Positions 13,100 through 24,519 of a stretch of DNA of 64,000 nt are shown in pieces (position 1 is the first letter of the stretch; each line of letters opens with the position of its first letter). Origin of the DNA: Paralithodes platypus. Taxonomy: Eukaryota > Arthropoda > Malacostraca > Decapoda > Lithodidae. Position numbers and translations under genes: made by a program. Under the pieces are notes generated by a model. It was not told the origin of the DNA, did no database searches, and saw only the letters and a program-made list of their open reading frames with translations. The DNA is taken from positions 47,262,896 to 47,326,895 of the forward strand of contig CM064495.1 in assembly GCA_032716605.1 (NCBI GenBank), written 5' to 3'.

Positions 13100-13490
13100 C
13101 TGCTCTCTCAACTTTATCTCCCAACCCGATCTGCTCAACTTGTCTTAAAGCCCCACCACCACCACACCCTCCTCCCCACTATCCTCCCTCCTCTCTCGCT
13201 CCCCTTCTTCTCCCAACACACCTGTTTCTATATCTATATATATATTTATCTATCTATACCTTTACCCCCACACCTCTCTTAACTTTATCTCCCAACCCGA
13301 TCTGCTCAACTTGTCCTAAACACCCCACCACCACCACCACACCCTCCTCACTATCCTCCCTCCTCTCTCGCTCTCCTTCTTCCCCCACACTCCTCTCTGT
13401 AGATCTATCTATCTATCTATCTGTCTATCCCTACACCATTCTTAGCTTTATCTCCCAACCCGATCTGCTAAATTTGTCTTAAACGCCCCA
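13100..13490. repeat. 168-bp tandem repeat, about 2.3 copies
   Basis: AACTTTATCTCCCAACCCGA starts at 13109 and 13278 and in altered form at 13446. Each unit ends in (CTAT)n. Confidence 0.85.
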
Positions 13491-13602
13491 ACAGCTTGAT
13501 AAAAGCTTGAGGGGACGAACTAGGGAATAAAAACACAAAAATTCCCCTTAATACAACATATATTCGCTGCACATCTCTTTCCTTCTTTTTTTCTGAACAT
13601 TT

Positions 13603-14175
13603 TCCTGCTTTTCTTCTTTTCCTTGTAGCACCTTTAAATCGTTTCTTCTTTTCCTTGTAGCACCTTTAAATCGTTTTCTTCTTTTCCTTGTAGCACCTTT
13701 AAATCGTTTTCTTCTTTTCCTTGTAGCACCTTTAAATTGTTTTCTTCTTTTCCTTGTAGCACCTTTAAATCGTTTTCTTCTTTTCCTTGTAGCACCTTTA
13801 AATAGTTTTCTTCTTTTCCTTGTAGCACCTTTAAATCGTTTCTTCTTTTCCTTGTAGCACCTTTAAATCGTTTTCTTCTTTTCCTTGTAGCACCTTTAAA
13901 TAGTTTTCTTCTTTTCCTTGTAGCACCTTTAAATAGTTTTCTTCTTTTCCTTGTAGCACCTTTAAATCGTTTTCTTCTTTTCCTTGTAGCACCTTTAAAT
14001 CGATTTCTTCTTTTCCTTGTAGCACCTTTAAATCGTTTCTTCTTTTCCTTGTAGCACCTTTAAATCGTTTCTTCTTTTCCTTGTAGCACCTTTAAATCGT
14101 TTATTTTCATTGTAGCACCTTTAAATAGTTTCTTCTTTTCCTTGTAGCACCTTTAAATCGTTTTTTCCACTTAGC
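13603..14175. repeat. 32/33-bp tandem repeat, about 17 copies
   Basis: Unit TTTCTTCTTTTCCTTGTAGC + ACCTTTAAATCG. Where units are 33 bp the minus strand stays open as a KVLQGKEENDL repeat; 32-bp units break it. No start, context or ending suggests a real protein. Confidence 0.95.
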
Positions 14176-14179
14176 ACCT

Positions 14180-14810
14180 ACCTTGCATTCCCCACATCAT
14201 CCAGTATCGCAAACCCTCCGTACGCTCGTGATCAGGAATTTCGGAACAATATTTGGAATCGTCATTATGATACATGAACGAACTATATTGATCAGTCGCT
14301 TGAGCCACATAGATTACATTGCTGGGAGTCACTATACTCGGTTTCATTTCATCTGGCAGTAAATTGAATCCCTTAGCAGCTAATGTTTCGATATTTAATG
14401 GGAAAATATGACACCACTATGTATGTGTATCATATTAAGACCAAGTTTATATATAATTAGCACCATATTTCACTACAAAATCTTCAAAATAACGTATTAA
14501 TCTTGATGGGAACTTTGCAATTTACCGTCAGTTGAAAAGAAACAGACTATAGTTAATGTTCACCCTCTTATTTTGATCATTAAGAGATGTTCAAATGTTC
14601 CTGACCACGAATGTACCTCACTATAATTAATTCCTGTGGTTTAAACTTTAATTTTTAGAATTTCCTGAAATTCACTAAACACAAGATCATTTTAGTAATC
14701 CTGCTTCCACCTGAGTTATGTATTTTGTTTTGATTTCATTTTACTGTATTGTTTTAATATGTACAATCGGTCTAATAAGTGATGTCTCGCTATCTAAAAC
14801 TATTAATCTA
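14180..14810. other. No gene; AT-rich sequence, nothing recognised
   Basis: No open frame, tRNA boxes or inverted repeats stood out. Confidence 0.5.
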
Positions 14811-14814
14811 TTGA

Positions 14815-15545
14815 CTACGAGGTAGAGAAAAGGATAGCAAAGAAGAAGAGGAGGAGGAGAAAGAGAAGGAGGAGGAGTGGGAGGAGGAAGAATAAGAAGA
14901 AGAAGAAGAAGAGTAGGATAAGGAGGAAGAGTAGGAAAAGGACAGAAGCTCAAGAGAAGGGACAGGTTGCAAGGTCGTGGTGGTGGTTCGGCTTGAAGAT
15001 GGGTGGGGGTGGTAGTGGTGGTGGTGGTGGTGGTGGACGGAGAAGAGGGAGAGAGAGAGAGAATGGGGTGGGTCGGAAGGAAGGAAGGGTGGAAGGAAGC
15101 AAGATGGTGTGGCATAGGAGGAGGCATGGGTGGAAGGAAGGAAGAGATGTAAGCAAGGGGGGAGGAGTAAAGCAATGAAGAGGGAGAGGGAGAAGAAAGG
15201 ACGAAATTAAAGGAAGGAGAGGTAGAGTAAAGGGTTGGACAGAGGAGCACGGAGAGGGAGAAGGAAGGAATGGACAAGGAAGGAAGGAGATGAAGTATAA
15301 CATAATGAACAGGGCAGCAAAGAAAGTAAAAATAAAGGAATGAGCAAAGGAGAAAGAAGAAGGAATAATGGTCACAGAAGCAAGGAGAGGAAAATAAAAG
15401 AATGAACAGGGCAGCAACGAATGTAAAATAAAGGAATGATCAAAGGAGTAAGAAGAAGAAAGGGTAAAGAGAGGAAAAATAAAGGAATGAACAGAAAATC
15501 GAGGAGTGAGGTAAGGAAGAAACTGACCAGGGGAGTAAAGGGATA
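14815..15545. repeat. Polypurine (GA-rich) tract of about 730 bp
   Basis: The plus strand is overwhelmingly A/G, with AGGAAGGA, AAGGAATGA and GGTGGTGGT phrases. The proteins read from it are low-complexity. Confidence 0.85.
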
Positions 15546-15643
15546 ATAGATTTCCATTTCACCAGCTATAGCCCCTTCGACTGTCCAACTTCATCGATTT
15601 ATCCCCCTCCTACCCTAAGACAAAGTTGGAGGTATGGAGTTAA

Positions 15644-15851
15644 CGCCGCCTGTACCGGCGACGTTTTATGCATTTTAGTCTTGTTGTATTTAGACGATTT
15701 TGTGCAGTTTAAGAAGGATCTGTGGTAGTAAAAATGGTTAAGTGATATAGATCGAAGGATGTTTATTGCTGGAGGCCCTTTTTTTAACTGACTAAAATCG
15801 TCTAATAGTAGGCAGAATAAAGTTAAAAGAATGTCATCGGTACGGAAGGAG
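15644..15851. mobile_element. piggyBac-like MITE (family P1), first of a back-to-back pair
   Basis: TTAA at 15640-15643 and TCAA at 15852-15855. The right-hand end (GTCATCGGTACGGAAGGAG) meets the next copy at that single four-base site. Confidence 0.7.
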
Positions 15852-15855
15852 TCAA

Positions 15856-16058
15856 TCCATTCAGTACCGGGGATGTCCTTTTCATCATGTTCTGGCAACT
15901 ATTAGACGATTTGATTTAGCTTATGAAGGACCGCTAGCCTTAATAAAGCTTAACACTACCTCTACCAACCCTTAAAACTAAAACAGATCCTTCCTAAGCT
16001 GTATAATATCGTTTAAATATAACTAGAACAATACAACACGTCGCTGGTGCTCAAAGGG
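15856..16058. mobile_element. piggyBac-like MITE (family P1), second of a back-to-back pair
   Basis: Starts after the shared TCAA and ends before TTAA at 16059-16062. Internal GTTCTGGCAACTATTAGACG and the subterminal repeats are retained. Confidence 0.65.
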
Positions 16059-16124
16059 TTAATGAAGAGGTATAGAGAGAATAGCTAAGGCATGAATAGA
16101 AGTGCAAGGACAAATAGAAGAGGT

Positions 16125-16225
16125 TGGTAGGTAGGGTAGGTAGGTAGGTCGGTCGGTAGGTAGGTAGGTAGGTAGGTAGGTAGGTCGGTCGGTAGGTACG
16201 GTAGGTAGGTAGGTCGGTAGGTAGA
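16125..16225. repeat. (GGTA)n with GGTC variants
   Basis: TAGGTAGGTCGGTCGGTAGG pattern over about 100 bp. Confidence 0.95.
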
Positions 16226-16321
16226 GTGTGATGGAACGGAAGAATCGGTTAGAGGAATACAACCCTTGAGAATTATGACGCATTTGACACTTTCTTCTGG
16301 CAATCATTAGACGATTTGTCT

Positions 16322-16765
16322 TGCCTGGCTCTTGTTGTTTTTGTTGTTGTTGTTACCAGTCTTCCATGCTCTTGTGTCGTTGTTGTCGTTGTTGTTGTTG
16401 TTGTTGTTGGGTTCTTGTATTTTGGTTTGGGTCGGATAAGATCGAGTTTGTTGTTTTTGTTGTTACCCTTCTCCCATGCTCTCGTGTCATTGTTTTTGTT
16501 GTTGTTGTTGGGTTCTTGTATTTTGGTTTGGGTCGGATAAGATCGAGTTTGTTGTTTTTGTTGTTACCCTTCTCCCATACTCTCGTGTCATTGTTTGTGT
16601 TGTTGTTGTAATTGTTGTTGTTGGGTTCTGGTATCTTGGTTTGGATTGAGTAGGCTCGAGTTTGGTTGTTGTTGTTCTTACCTGTATCTCATGCTCTTGT
16701 GTTGTTGTTTTTGTTACTGTTGGGGTCTTGTATTTTGGGTTGGATTTTTGAGTTGGGTTCAACAT
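16322..16765. repeat. About 100-bp minisatellite, four copies
   Basis: GGGTTCTTGTATTTTGGTTTGGG ... TGTTGTTACCCTTCTCCCAT recurs at about 16408, 16510 and 16624, and again near 16723, with (TTG)n between. Confidence 0.85.
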
Positions 16766-16815
16766 CTGACAGACATTAATACAGCACACATATAGCAAAA
16801 CGTAATGACAGCGGC
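16752..16815 (-). repeat. Short dispersed repeat, inverted copy at 24310-24375
   Basis: GCTGTCATTACGTTTTGCTA ... GTGCTGTATTAATGTCTGTC against GCTGTCATTACGTTTGGCTT ... GTGCTGTATTAAGGTATGTC. Confidence 0.6.
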
Positions 16816-16893
16816 GAAACGACTTATTTGGCCAACTGTACTCCATATTTTGTTACTGCTTATTGTCCCATTCACTGTCTATATTTGTGTAAT

Positions 16894-16897
<4 letters not shown>

Positions 16898-16938
<41 letters not shown>

Positions 16939-16946
16939 TGTCTCTC

Positions 16947-16995
<49 letters not shown>

Positions 16996-17014
16996 TCTCT
17001 CTCTAACGTCTCTC

Positions 17015-17109
<95 letters not shown>
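16898..17109. repeat. (CT)n microsatellite
   Basis: Over 200 bp, with GT and AT interruptions. Confidence 0.95.
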
Positions 17110-17112
<3 letters not shown>

Positions 17113-17646
17113 TTACTGTCTAGCGTCCCATATTTTCTTAGTCTATTTTTCTGTTCTCGTTCTGCTGTTGTTCACTGTCCATCTGCTGTCAATCTCTCCT
17201 GTTATCCCCATCTGTTCACCTGTTGTTGTTACCTGTCTACGCCACGCCTTCCTGTCACCACCTGTCTGTCTGTCTGTCTGTCTGTCTCTTGCTGTTGTTC
17301 TGGCCTCATTGTCTCAGGTTTTCAGGTCTTCTCCTCTGCTGGCCATTCTTATTGGTGAAGTGTTCTCCTTATCATGCTTGCTCTATTCTTCTGCTGTACC
17401 ATCTTCGTACACACCTTTGGCCAATGAGTCATTCTTTCTCTTTTAACTCTTTCGCACAGAAAGACGCGATTTGTGCCCTTTCTGGGATACTTAAAACCCT
17501 TTGTGACCATCAGGGGTGTTTAGAAACCTATAGTTTAGTTACTTCAACCTCTGCAATCGAATTGTGGGCATAACGCTAATTTTGGAGAGAGTAAGATAAT
17601 TCGATTTCTGAATACTAAACGGCAACCCCCGGTACATGAATGGGTT

Positions 17647-17730
17647 AATTTCAAGTGGTCCTGCTTAAACTAAATAAAATTTAGCAATAGCCTGAATAAA
17701 ATACAAAGGACGTTATCCATATTGAAAGAG
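17647..17730. mobile_element. piggyBac-like MITE half copy
   Basis: CCTGAATAAAATACAAAGGACGTTATCC with TTAA at 17731-17734; only the right half remains. Confidence 0.4.
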
Positions 17731-17779
17731 TTAACCTCTTTCCCTGTCAGCTGTTCTCCCCAAATATATCTAAACTATA

Positions 17780-17969
17780 CCTTGTTCCAAATAAGTAGGC
17801 CCAAACTCTTGAACATTAACCTTTATAACTCACAGATGACTATAGTAATCGAGCTAATATTTCTACCATTTGGGAAGGGTCAGCCAGGGAACATGTGGAA
17901 ATATTTACACACCATTTACTCTAGCCCTTTTTGAGTTACAGAGGTTAGGGTTCACGATTTGGAACAGGG
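17780..17969. mobile_element. Tc1/mariner-like MITE (end type T2)
   Basis: Ends CCTTGTTCCAAATAAGTAGG and GATTTGGAACAGGG; core GGGAAGGGTCAGCCAGGGAA. Confidence 0.65.
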
Positions 17970-17975
17970 TCTAGT

Positions 17976-18215
17976 GTTCATCAGGTCAGGTGAAGGTATT
18001 GAGGGATAAGCCTTTACAACGGCACCTCGTAGCTACTTTCTACTTTTGCTATCTTCTGAAGAGTGTAGAGAGAGGAGAAGGGGTGTTGGAGAGAGAGGAA
18101 GCTGTTGGAGTGGCTTTGTTATGTGTTATTATATCCTTTGCTCTGCTATTTTCTGAAGAGTGTAGAGAGAGGAAGCTGTTGGAGTGGCTTTGTTATGTGT
18201 GTTATAATATCCTTT
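17976..18215 (-). repeat. Dispersed repeat R1, inverted, internally duplicated
   Basis: TCAGGTGAAGGTATTGAGGG ... AACGGCACCTCGTAGCTACT. Its left-hand end (GAGAGAGGAAGCTGTTGGAG, TGGCTTTGTTATGTG) occurs twice. Confidence 0.7.
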
Positions 18216-18354
18216 GCTCTCCCGCCAACGCCATCTGTCGGAGGTCTCGCTCACTGAAGGACCGATCGAAGTTACGTCACGGCTGGCGTTTAGAATTACT
18301 CTTTAGGGGGAAGCTGATGGTGAGGTCGTCGGAGAGTGAATACGACTTAAGGTA

Positions 18355-18553
18355 GCGTCAGCGAACTTGACAATAATCTTGACCCCTTAACTTCTTATCA
18401 CTCGAAAATAATGAAAGCAATCGAACTGACGTTTCTATCATTTGGGAAGAGTCCACTAGGAAATAGGTGTGGATATTTACAGCCAGTTTGCTCTAGGCCT
18501 TATTGAGTTACAGAGAGGTCAGGGATCAAGATTATTGTCAAATTCGTTGGCGC
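18355..18553. mobile_element. Tc1/mariner-like MITE (end type T3)
   Basis: TA at 18353-18354 and 18554-18555. Ends GCGTCAGCGAACTTGACAAT and ATTGTCAAATTCGTTGGCGC; core GGAAATAGGTGTGGATATTT. Confidence 0.75.
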
Positions 18554-19190
18554 TACCGGTACCTATAGCTGATCTGTAATAAACCTAAACCATACCTCCA
18601 TTCACGATCACTCTCTTTTGTTTCATCTTTACCTCTCGATCACCTCTCTCTATCCCCTCCCCCTCCCCTCTCTCTCCCCTTCCCCCTTCCCCTCCCTCTC
18701 TCCCCCTCACCTCCCCTCTCTCTCTCTCCCCCCCCCCCCCACCTCAGCCTCCACTCTTACCTCTATTGTGTTCACCACCTTGTGATTCCCTTACCTGCCT
18801 GTTCCTCTTTCAACCTCCCCTCGGAAAATACCAGTTTACGTATTTCTCCTATTACTTTTTTCCCCGTGTCAACAATATTCCCTGCTGTCCCCTCGGGCCT
18901 GGTTCTCCCCTCTTATCGCCCTTCCCATTTTCTATTTCATATTTCTCTCCTTCCCCTCTTTTCGCCCTTCCCATTTTCTATTTCTTATTTTCTTCTTCCC
19001 CTCACTTCGCCCTTTCCATTTTCTATGACTGACTTACCTTCTTCTTTCCGTATTCCCTTTTTATTTATCTCCCCTCTAAACTCATGGACATTGCGCAGAG
19101 CCCTCGGTAGAAGTGTCATCCTGCTGCCATTGTTGTTTTGAATCCTAGCTATGGATTATATTTTAGTGGACGGTCAAATTAGCTCTCTCA

Positions 19191-19193
<3 letters not shown>

Positions 19194-19224
<31 letters not shown>

Positions 19225-19325
19225 CTCTCTCTCTCTATATATATATATATCTTTCTTTTATCAATCTTCCTTCTCTTGTTGTTATCAGAATTATGTCTTA
19301 CCCTCCTGCGCCCTCCAGTCTTAAT

Positions 19326-19390
<65 letters not shown>

Positions 19391-19501
19391 TTTTTATTAA
19401 CTCCTCCCCTCCTTCCCCCTTCCTTCCCCTCGAGGCTTCAATATTGGCTCCCCTCCCCCACCCCCTTCACCCACTCGCGTACCCCCCCCCCCCCTCTCTC
19501 T

Positions 19502-19576
<75 letters not shown>

Positions 19577-19638
19577 AATAGCTCTCGTGTCACTCTCTAC
19601 GATCGCTCTCTCTCCCTCTCTCCCATCTCTCTCTCGTC

Positions 19639-19690
<52 letters not shown>
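19194..19690. repeat. Cluster of (CA)n and (CT)n tracts
   Basis: (CA)n at 19198-19220 and 19331-19388; (CT)n at 19495-19573 and 19640-19688. Confidence 0.95.
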
Positions 19691-19850
19691 GCCACGGACA
19701 TTAGTTCCAGGGCAGAATTTCCTTTCCAATGTTCCCTTACCCACTCTAAACCACTGTTTGGACACTTGATCCTCAGTGTTTTGGAGGACAAGCAACCTAG
19801 AAGGGTCACTAGACCTGTTGTTGCTTGATTTCCTTTGTACTCCTTTGTAC
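19691..19850 (-). repeat. Dispersed repeat R2, inverted copy beside (CT)n
   Basis: Reverse complement of the block at 26302-26463. It begins immediately after a (CT)n tract with GCCACGGACATTAGTTCCAG and ends in a duplicated TCCTTTGTAC. Confidence 0.65.
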
Positions 19851-19912
19851 TCCATCTTGACAGTGAACAATAGGAAATAAGTGGAGGTGGTTAAGGAAGT
19901 GGAAGATGTGGA

Positions 19913-20078
19913 ATTGACCTTGCGAGTTTCAGGCTATAAGGAAGTTGGAGCCGTGAACATCAATATTAAAGAGAAATGCAATAATTATGTGGGTTTCGGA
20001 TGGATAAAATGTATGATCAACTTGGTTTTATGTATTCATAAATACATTATGACCGTATATTAGCTGATAATTCTGCTA
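19913..20078. mobile_element. MITE family M5, right end missing
   Basis: TTGACCTTGCGAGTTTCAGG, GGAAGTTGGAGCCGTGAACA and GACCGTATATTAGCTGATAA. Confidence 0.65.
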
Positions 20079-20326
20079 TGGGCAATTCAAGTTAACATAC
20101 AATTATTTTATATGGAGTTGATCATGAATTATGGAATTTACGCATTGCTTTGTCAGTGAATTATTAGGCTATAAGTCAAGCTAAAGAAGTGAGTGGTGTT
20201 CGTGGTGTCAGGTAGTTTATATTTTGTGCTGGTGGTGTCTTAGTAAATGGTGATGGTAGTGATTGAATTCGACTTTGTTGTGTTGATCTCGAGTGTTAGA
20301 TATTTATCGGTAGGCCTATATATTAA

Positions 20327-20533
20327 CCCCTTCTGTACCGTCGACGCTCTTTTAGCTTTATTGTGGCTACTATTAGACGATTTTATTCAGTTTCAAAAGG
20401 GCCTCCAGCAACTAACAGGCTACGAACTATCTCTCTGAACCCTTTTTTACTACTACAGATTCTTCTTAATCTGCACAAAATCATCTTAATATAGCTAGAA
20501 TAATATTAGAAAGACGTCGTGGTACAGAAGGGG
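20327..20533. mobile_element. piggyBac-like MITE (family P1)
   Basis: TTAA at 20323-20326 and 20534-20537. Ends CCCCTTCTGTACCGTCGACG and GACGTCGTGGTACAGAAGGGG are nearly complementary; 207 bp. Confidence 0.8.
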
Positions 20534-20559
20534 TTAATAATTATCTAATGTCATTGTGT

Positions 20560-21480
20560 GTTGGTCTCTGGTAGTTGATGTTAGGCTCGATTCTCTGTTG
20601 ATCTCTCGTGTGTGATGCTTCTCCCTTCAGTTGTAAAAATATTAAGTGAGAGTGGTAGGTGTCTTTAGTATGCATTGGCCTCTAGTGTGTGGTGTCAGAT
20701 GCTGTGAGTGCTTATACCAGCATCCCTTCTTCTTTTTTCCTTCAGTAATAAAGCATTGAGTTAGAGTGGTAGGTGTCTTTAGTATGTGTTGGTCTTTAGT
20801 ACTGGTGGTCTCTCGTCTCTGATGGTCTCAAAGTGTTTAGTGGCAGATGTTGCGAGTGTTTATACAGTACCAGTGTACCCTCTCCTTTGATTTGCTCGTA
20901 AGTAAGAAAGCATTGAGTGAGAGTGGTAGGTGTCTCTAGTATGCATTGGCCTTTAGTTTGTAGTGGTATCTCGTATCTGGTGATCTCAAAGTGTATGGTA
21001 TCAGATGTTGGGAGTCCTTCTTATACCAGCTTCGTCTCCTCTCCTTCTCTCCTCCCCTTAGTAATAAAACATTGAGAGAGAGTGGTAGGTGTCTTTAGTA
21101 TGCATTGCCCTCTAGTATGAAAAGGTCTCTCCTCTCTGTTGGTCTCAAAGTTTGCAGTGGCAGATGTTGCGCGTGTTTATTCAGTACCAGTGTACCCTCT
21201 CCTTTGATTTGCTCGTCAGTAAGAAAGCATTGAGTGAGAGTGGTAGGTGTCTCAGGTATGCATTGGCCTATAGTGTGAAAATGTCTCTCGTCTCTGTTTA
21301 TCTCTAGTGTGTGGTGTCAGATGTTGGGATTTCTTATACCAGCGTCCCCCCTCTCTCTCTCTTCTCCCCTCAGTAATACCTACCTACCTACCTACCTACC
21401 TACCTACCTACCTACCTACCTACCTACCTACCCACCTACCTACCCACCCTCAGTAATAAACCATAGAGCCATTTGAGTTG
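20560..21480. repeat. About 157-bp minisatellite, five degenerate copies, and (TACC)n
   Basis: GAGAGTGGTAGGTGTC recurs near 20648, 20765, 20920, 21078 and 21237, with CAGTACCAGTGTACCCTCTC between. (TACC)n lies at 21377-21447. Confidence 0.85.
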
Positions 21481-22001
21481 ACCACCCGGCTCCTAGCTGC
21501 ACCAAGTCTAGTAGCAATTTCCGTCAACAAGTCTGAGTCATTCTTCATCGTCGTCGTTTTTACCTTTCCTTTTGTAGTCTGGAGGAGGGAAGGGTGCGGA
21601 TGGTTAGATGGATATGGATAGGTAGATAGATCAATAGACAGATAGTTAGATAGTCACACGAGATTTTCAGAGCATCATTATTGGCTACTTTACTCTGGTA
21701 GCTTCTGAATCAAGATTGGACTGGAATTTTCGCCACCTAAGCTAATCAACTTTTACTCTAATTACCCATGTTTCCTCACTCAGTTCCATGCTCCCTTCCT
21801 ACGTTTTCTTTATGTGTTCAATCCCTCCTCCCATTTTGTGAGAATAACCGACCTTAGCCTATAGCTGCTAACACGTTCTGTCAATACTGTCCCACTACCC
21901 ATCTCCCTGTTTTTTCTTCTCTTTATTTCGTCGTCACTTATAAGGCCAGTAGAAAGTAGCTATGAGGTGCCGTTGTAAAGGCTTATCCCTCAATACCTTA
22001 A

Positions 22002-22206
22002 CCCCTTCTGTACCAGCGACATATTTTAAATTTTATTCTAGCTATATGTTGATGATTTTGTGCAGCTTAAGAAGGATTTGTGGTAATAAAAAGAGATAAT
22101 TGAGATAGTTTGAGGCCTCTTAATTGCTGGAGGACCTTCGTAAACTGAATAAAATCGTCTAATAATAGCTAGAATATAATTAAATAGACGTCTGGTACAG
22201 AAGGGG
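22002..22206. mobile_element. piggyBac-like MITE (family P1), with TTAA on both sides
   Basis: TTAA at 21998-22001 and 22207-22210. Ends CCCCTTCTGTACCAGCGACA and TCTGGTACAGAAGGGG. Subterminal inverted repeats carry TTGATGATTTTGTGCAGCTT and AACTGAATAAAATCGTCTAA. It interrupts repeat R1, whose uninterrupted form is at 4559-4717. Confidence 0.8.
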
Positions 22207-22214
22207 TTAACCTG

Positions 22215-22440
22215 ACCTGAACCTCCGCATACGAAAAAAACGAAGTTGGTAGAGGTTATGATTTGGCCCTTGTTTATCTGTTTGTTTATCTGTTTGTCTG
22301 TAAGCAAGATATCTCAAAAGGTTATGAACTGATTTTCACGAAATTTGGTGGGTAGATAGGATATGGGCCAAGGAAGAAGTTATTCCATTTAGGAGGCGAT
22401 CGGTAGAGCGCAAACCTCCTCCAGCAAAGATGGAGGTAGC
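22215..22440 (+). repeat. Probable conserved metazoan repeat segment
   Basis: GTAAGCAAGATATCTCAAAA, GAACTGATTTTCACGAAATT and GGTGGGTAGATAGGATATGG resemble a repeat I have seen widely in invertebrate sequences (from memory; not checked). Confidence 0.35.
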
Positions 22441-22542
22441 GTATGTTGTCTCCCGAGTGCCCCTTTGCTGTAGTTTCCATTGTTTGTGTTCGTTGTTTAC
22501 ATGAGTCCACCCTTCTATCAATCTTCCATTTTCTTTCCTTAA

Positions 22543-22720
<178 letters not shown>

Positions 22721-22815
22721 TCCCCTCGTCCTCAAGAGCTCTCTCTCTCTCCCCTCTCTAATCGAACTTTGCACCCCTTTGGCTCACCCCTTCTGAATTA
22801 TGTAACTCACGTTAA

Positions 22816-22892
22816 CTCTCACTCTCACTCACGCATTCTCACTCTCACTCACTCATTCTCACTCTCACTCACTCATTCTCACTCTCACTCAC
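22816..22892. repeat. 24-bp tandem repeat
   Basis: CTCTCACTCACTCATTCTCA-type units, three copies. Confidence 0.85.
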
Positions 22893-23067
22893 GAACAGCA
22901 AAGGAGAAGGCTCTCAACCCACCTTCCGATCCCTCTGGCTAAAAAGCGGTACTGGAAAATAGGATGAAGTGTAACCTTTGAAATGCCCACAAGGAAAGTT
23001 TTTATATAGGATGGAAAGAAATTAGTCTGAAAGGAAACTTGCACTTACATACCTACCTATCATTCAT

Positions 23068-23071
<4 letters not shown>

Positions 23072-23149
<78 letters not shown>

Positions 23150-23186
23150 TGAGTGAGAGTAAGTGAGAGAGGGGGAGGATGCTGGT

Positions 23187-23227
<41 letters not shown>
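23072..23227. repeat. (GA)n microsatellites
   Basis: Two tracts separated by GTGTGAGTGAGAGTAAGTG. Confidence 0.95.
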
Positions 23228-23230
<3 letters not shown>

Positions 23231-23294
23231 GTTGGTAGGAGAGAGAGAGGGATTATGTTTTGATGAGGATATGAGGGTAGCATGAGGCACAATG

Positions 23295-24278
23295 CTCTAG
23301 CCTCTCACTCTACCTCATTCTTGTCACACTATATCTCATTCTTGTCACACTACCTCATTCTTGTCACACTACCTCATTCCTGTCACACTACCTCAGTCTT
23401 GTCACACTATTTCATTCTTGTCACACTATTTCATTCTTGTCACACTATCTCATTCTTGTCACACACTACCTCATTCTTGTCACACTCAATATCATTCTTG
23501 TCACACACTACCTCGTTCTTGTCACACTACCTCATTCTTGTCACACTATTTCATTCTTATCACACTACCTCATTCTTGTCACACACTACCTCATTCTTGT
23601 CACACTATCTCATTCTTGTCACACTACCTCATTCTTGTCACACTATCTCATTCTTGTCACACTATTTCATTCTTGTCACACTATCTCATTCTTGTCACAC
23701 ACTACCTCATTCTTGTCACACTCAATATAATTCTTGTCACACTACCTCATTCTTGTCACTATTTCATTCTTGTCACTATCTCATTCTTGTCACACTATCT
23801 CATTCTTGTCACACACTACCTCATTCTTGTCACACTATCTCATTCTTGTCACACACTACCTCATTCTTGTCACACTCAATATCATTCTTGTCACACTACC
23901 TCATTCTTGTCACACTATTTCATTCTTGTCACACTATCTCATTCTTGTCACACTATCTCATTCTTGTCACACACTACCTCATTCTTGTCACACTCTATAT
24001 CATTCTTGTCACACACTACCTCATTCTTGTCACACTATATCATTCTTGTCACACTCTACCTCATTCTTGTCACACTCTATATCATTCTTGTCACACTATA
24101 TCATTCTTGTCACACTACCTCATTCTTATCACACACTATCTCATTCTTGTCACACTCTGTCATTCTTGTCACACTATCTCATTCTTGTCACACTCTACCT
24201 CATTTTTGTCACACTATCTCATTCTTGTCACACTCTGTCATTCTTGTCACACTATCTCATTCTTGTCACTATACTTTT
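23295..24278. repeat. 20-bp satellite array (CATTCTTGTCACACTAYCT), about 48 copies
   Basis: Units vary from 16 to 23 bp (ACAC or TC inserted or missing). The plus strand has no stop in any frame, so three overlapping long frames of about 200-360 residues appear. None is a credible gene. Confidence 0.95.
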
Positions 24279-24519
24279 ACCATGTATGGTCACGCTAATA
24301 AGTCATGTCCCAGCTGTCATTACGTTTGGCTTGCTCTGTGCTGTATTAAGGTATGTCAGATGTTGAATAGGGTGGGTAAGTGTAGGGACATGTTTGTATA
24401 TTTCACTCGATATGAAGAAATGAAGCTTAAATATTGCTGATACCAATTATTGATCAAAATATACTTGGTGCCGAGACATCACTTACTAGCGCGATTGTAT
24501 GTATGTATGTACGGTATAT

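Noticed and set aside
13634..14025. Two minus-strand frames of an 11-residue KVLQGKEENDL repeat
   Set aside because: Product of the 33-bp tandem array; broken wherever a 32-bp unit occurs, with no start context or flanking exon signals.
13603..14175. Possible CRISPR-like array
   Set aside because: Units are continuous tandem repeats with no unique spacers, in a eukaryotic context.
17444..17646. Another TTAA-flanked element (TTAACTCTTTCG ... ATGAATGGGTTAA)
   Set aside because: The two ends are only weakly complementary; not enough to call.
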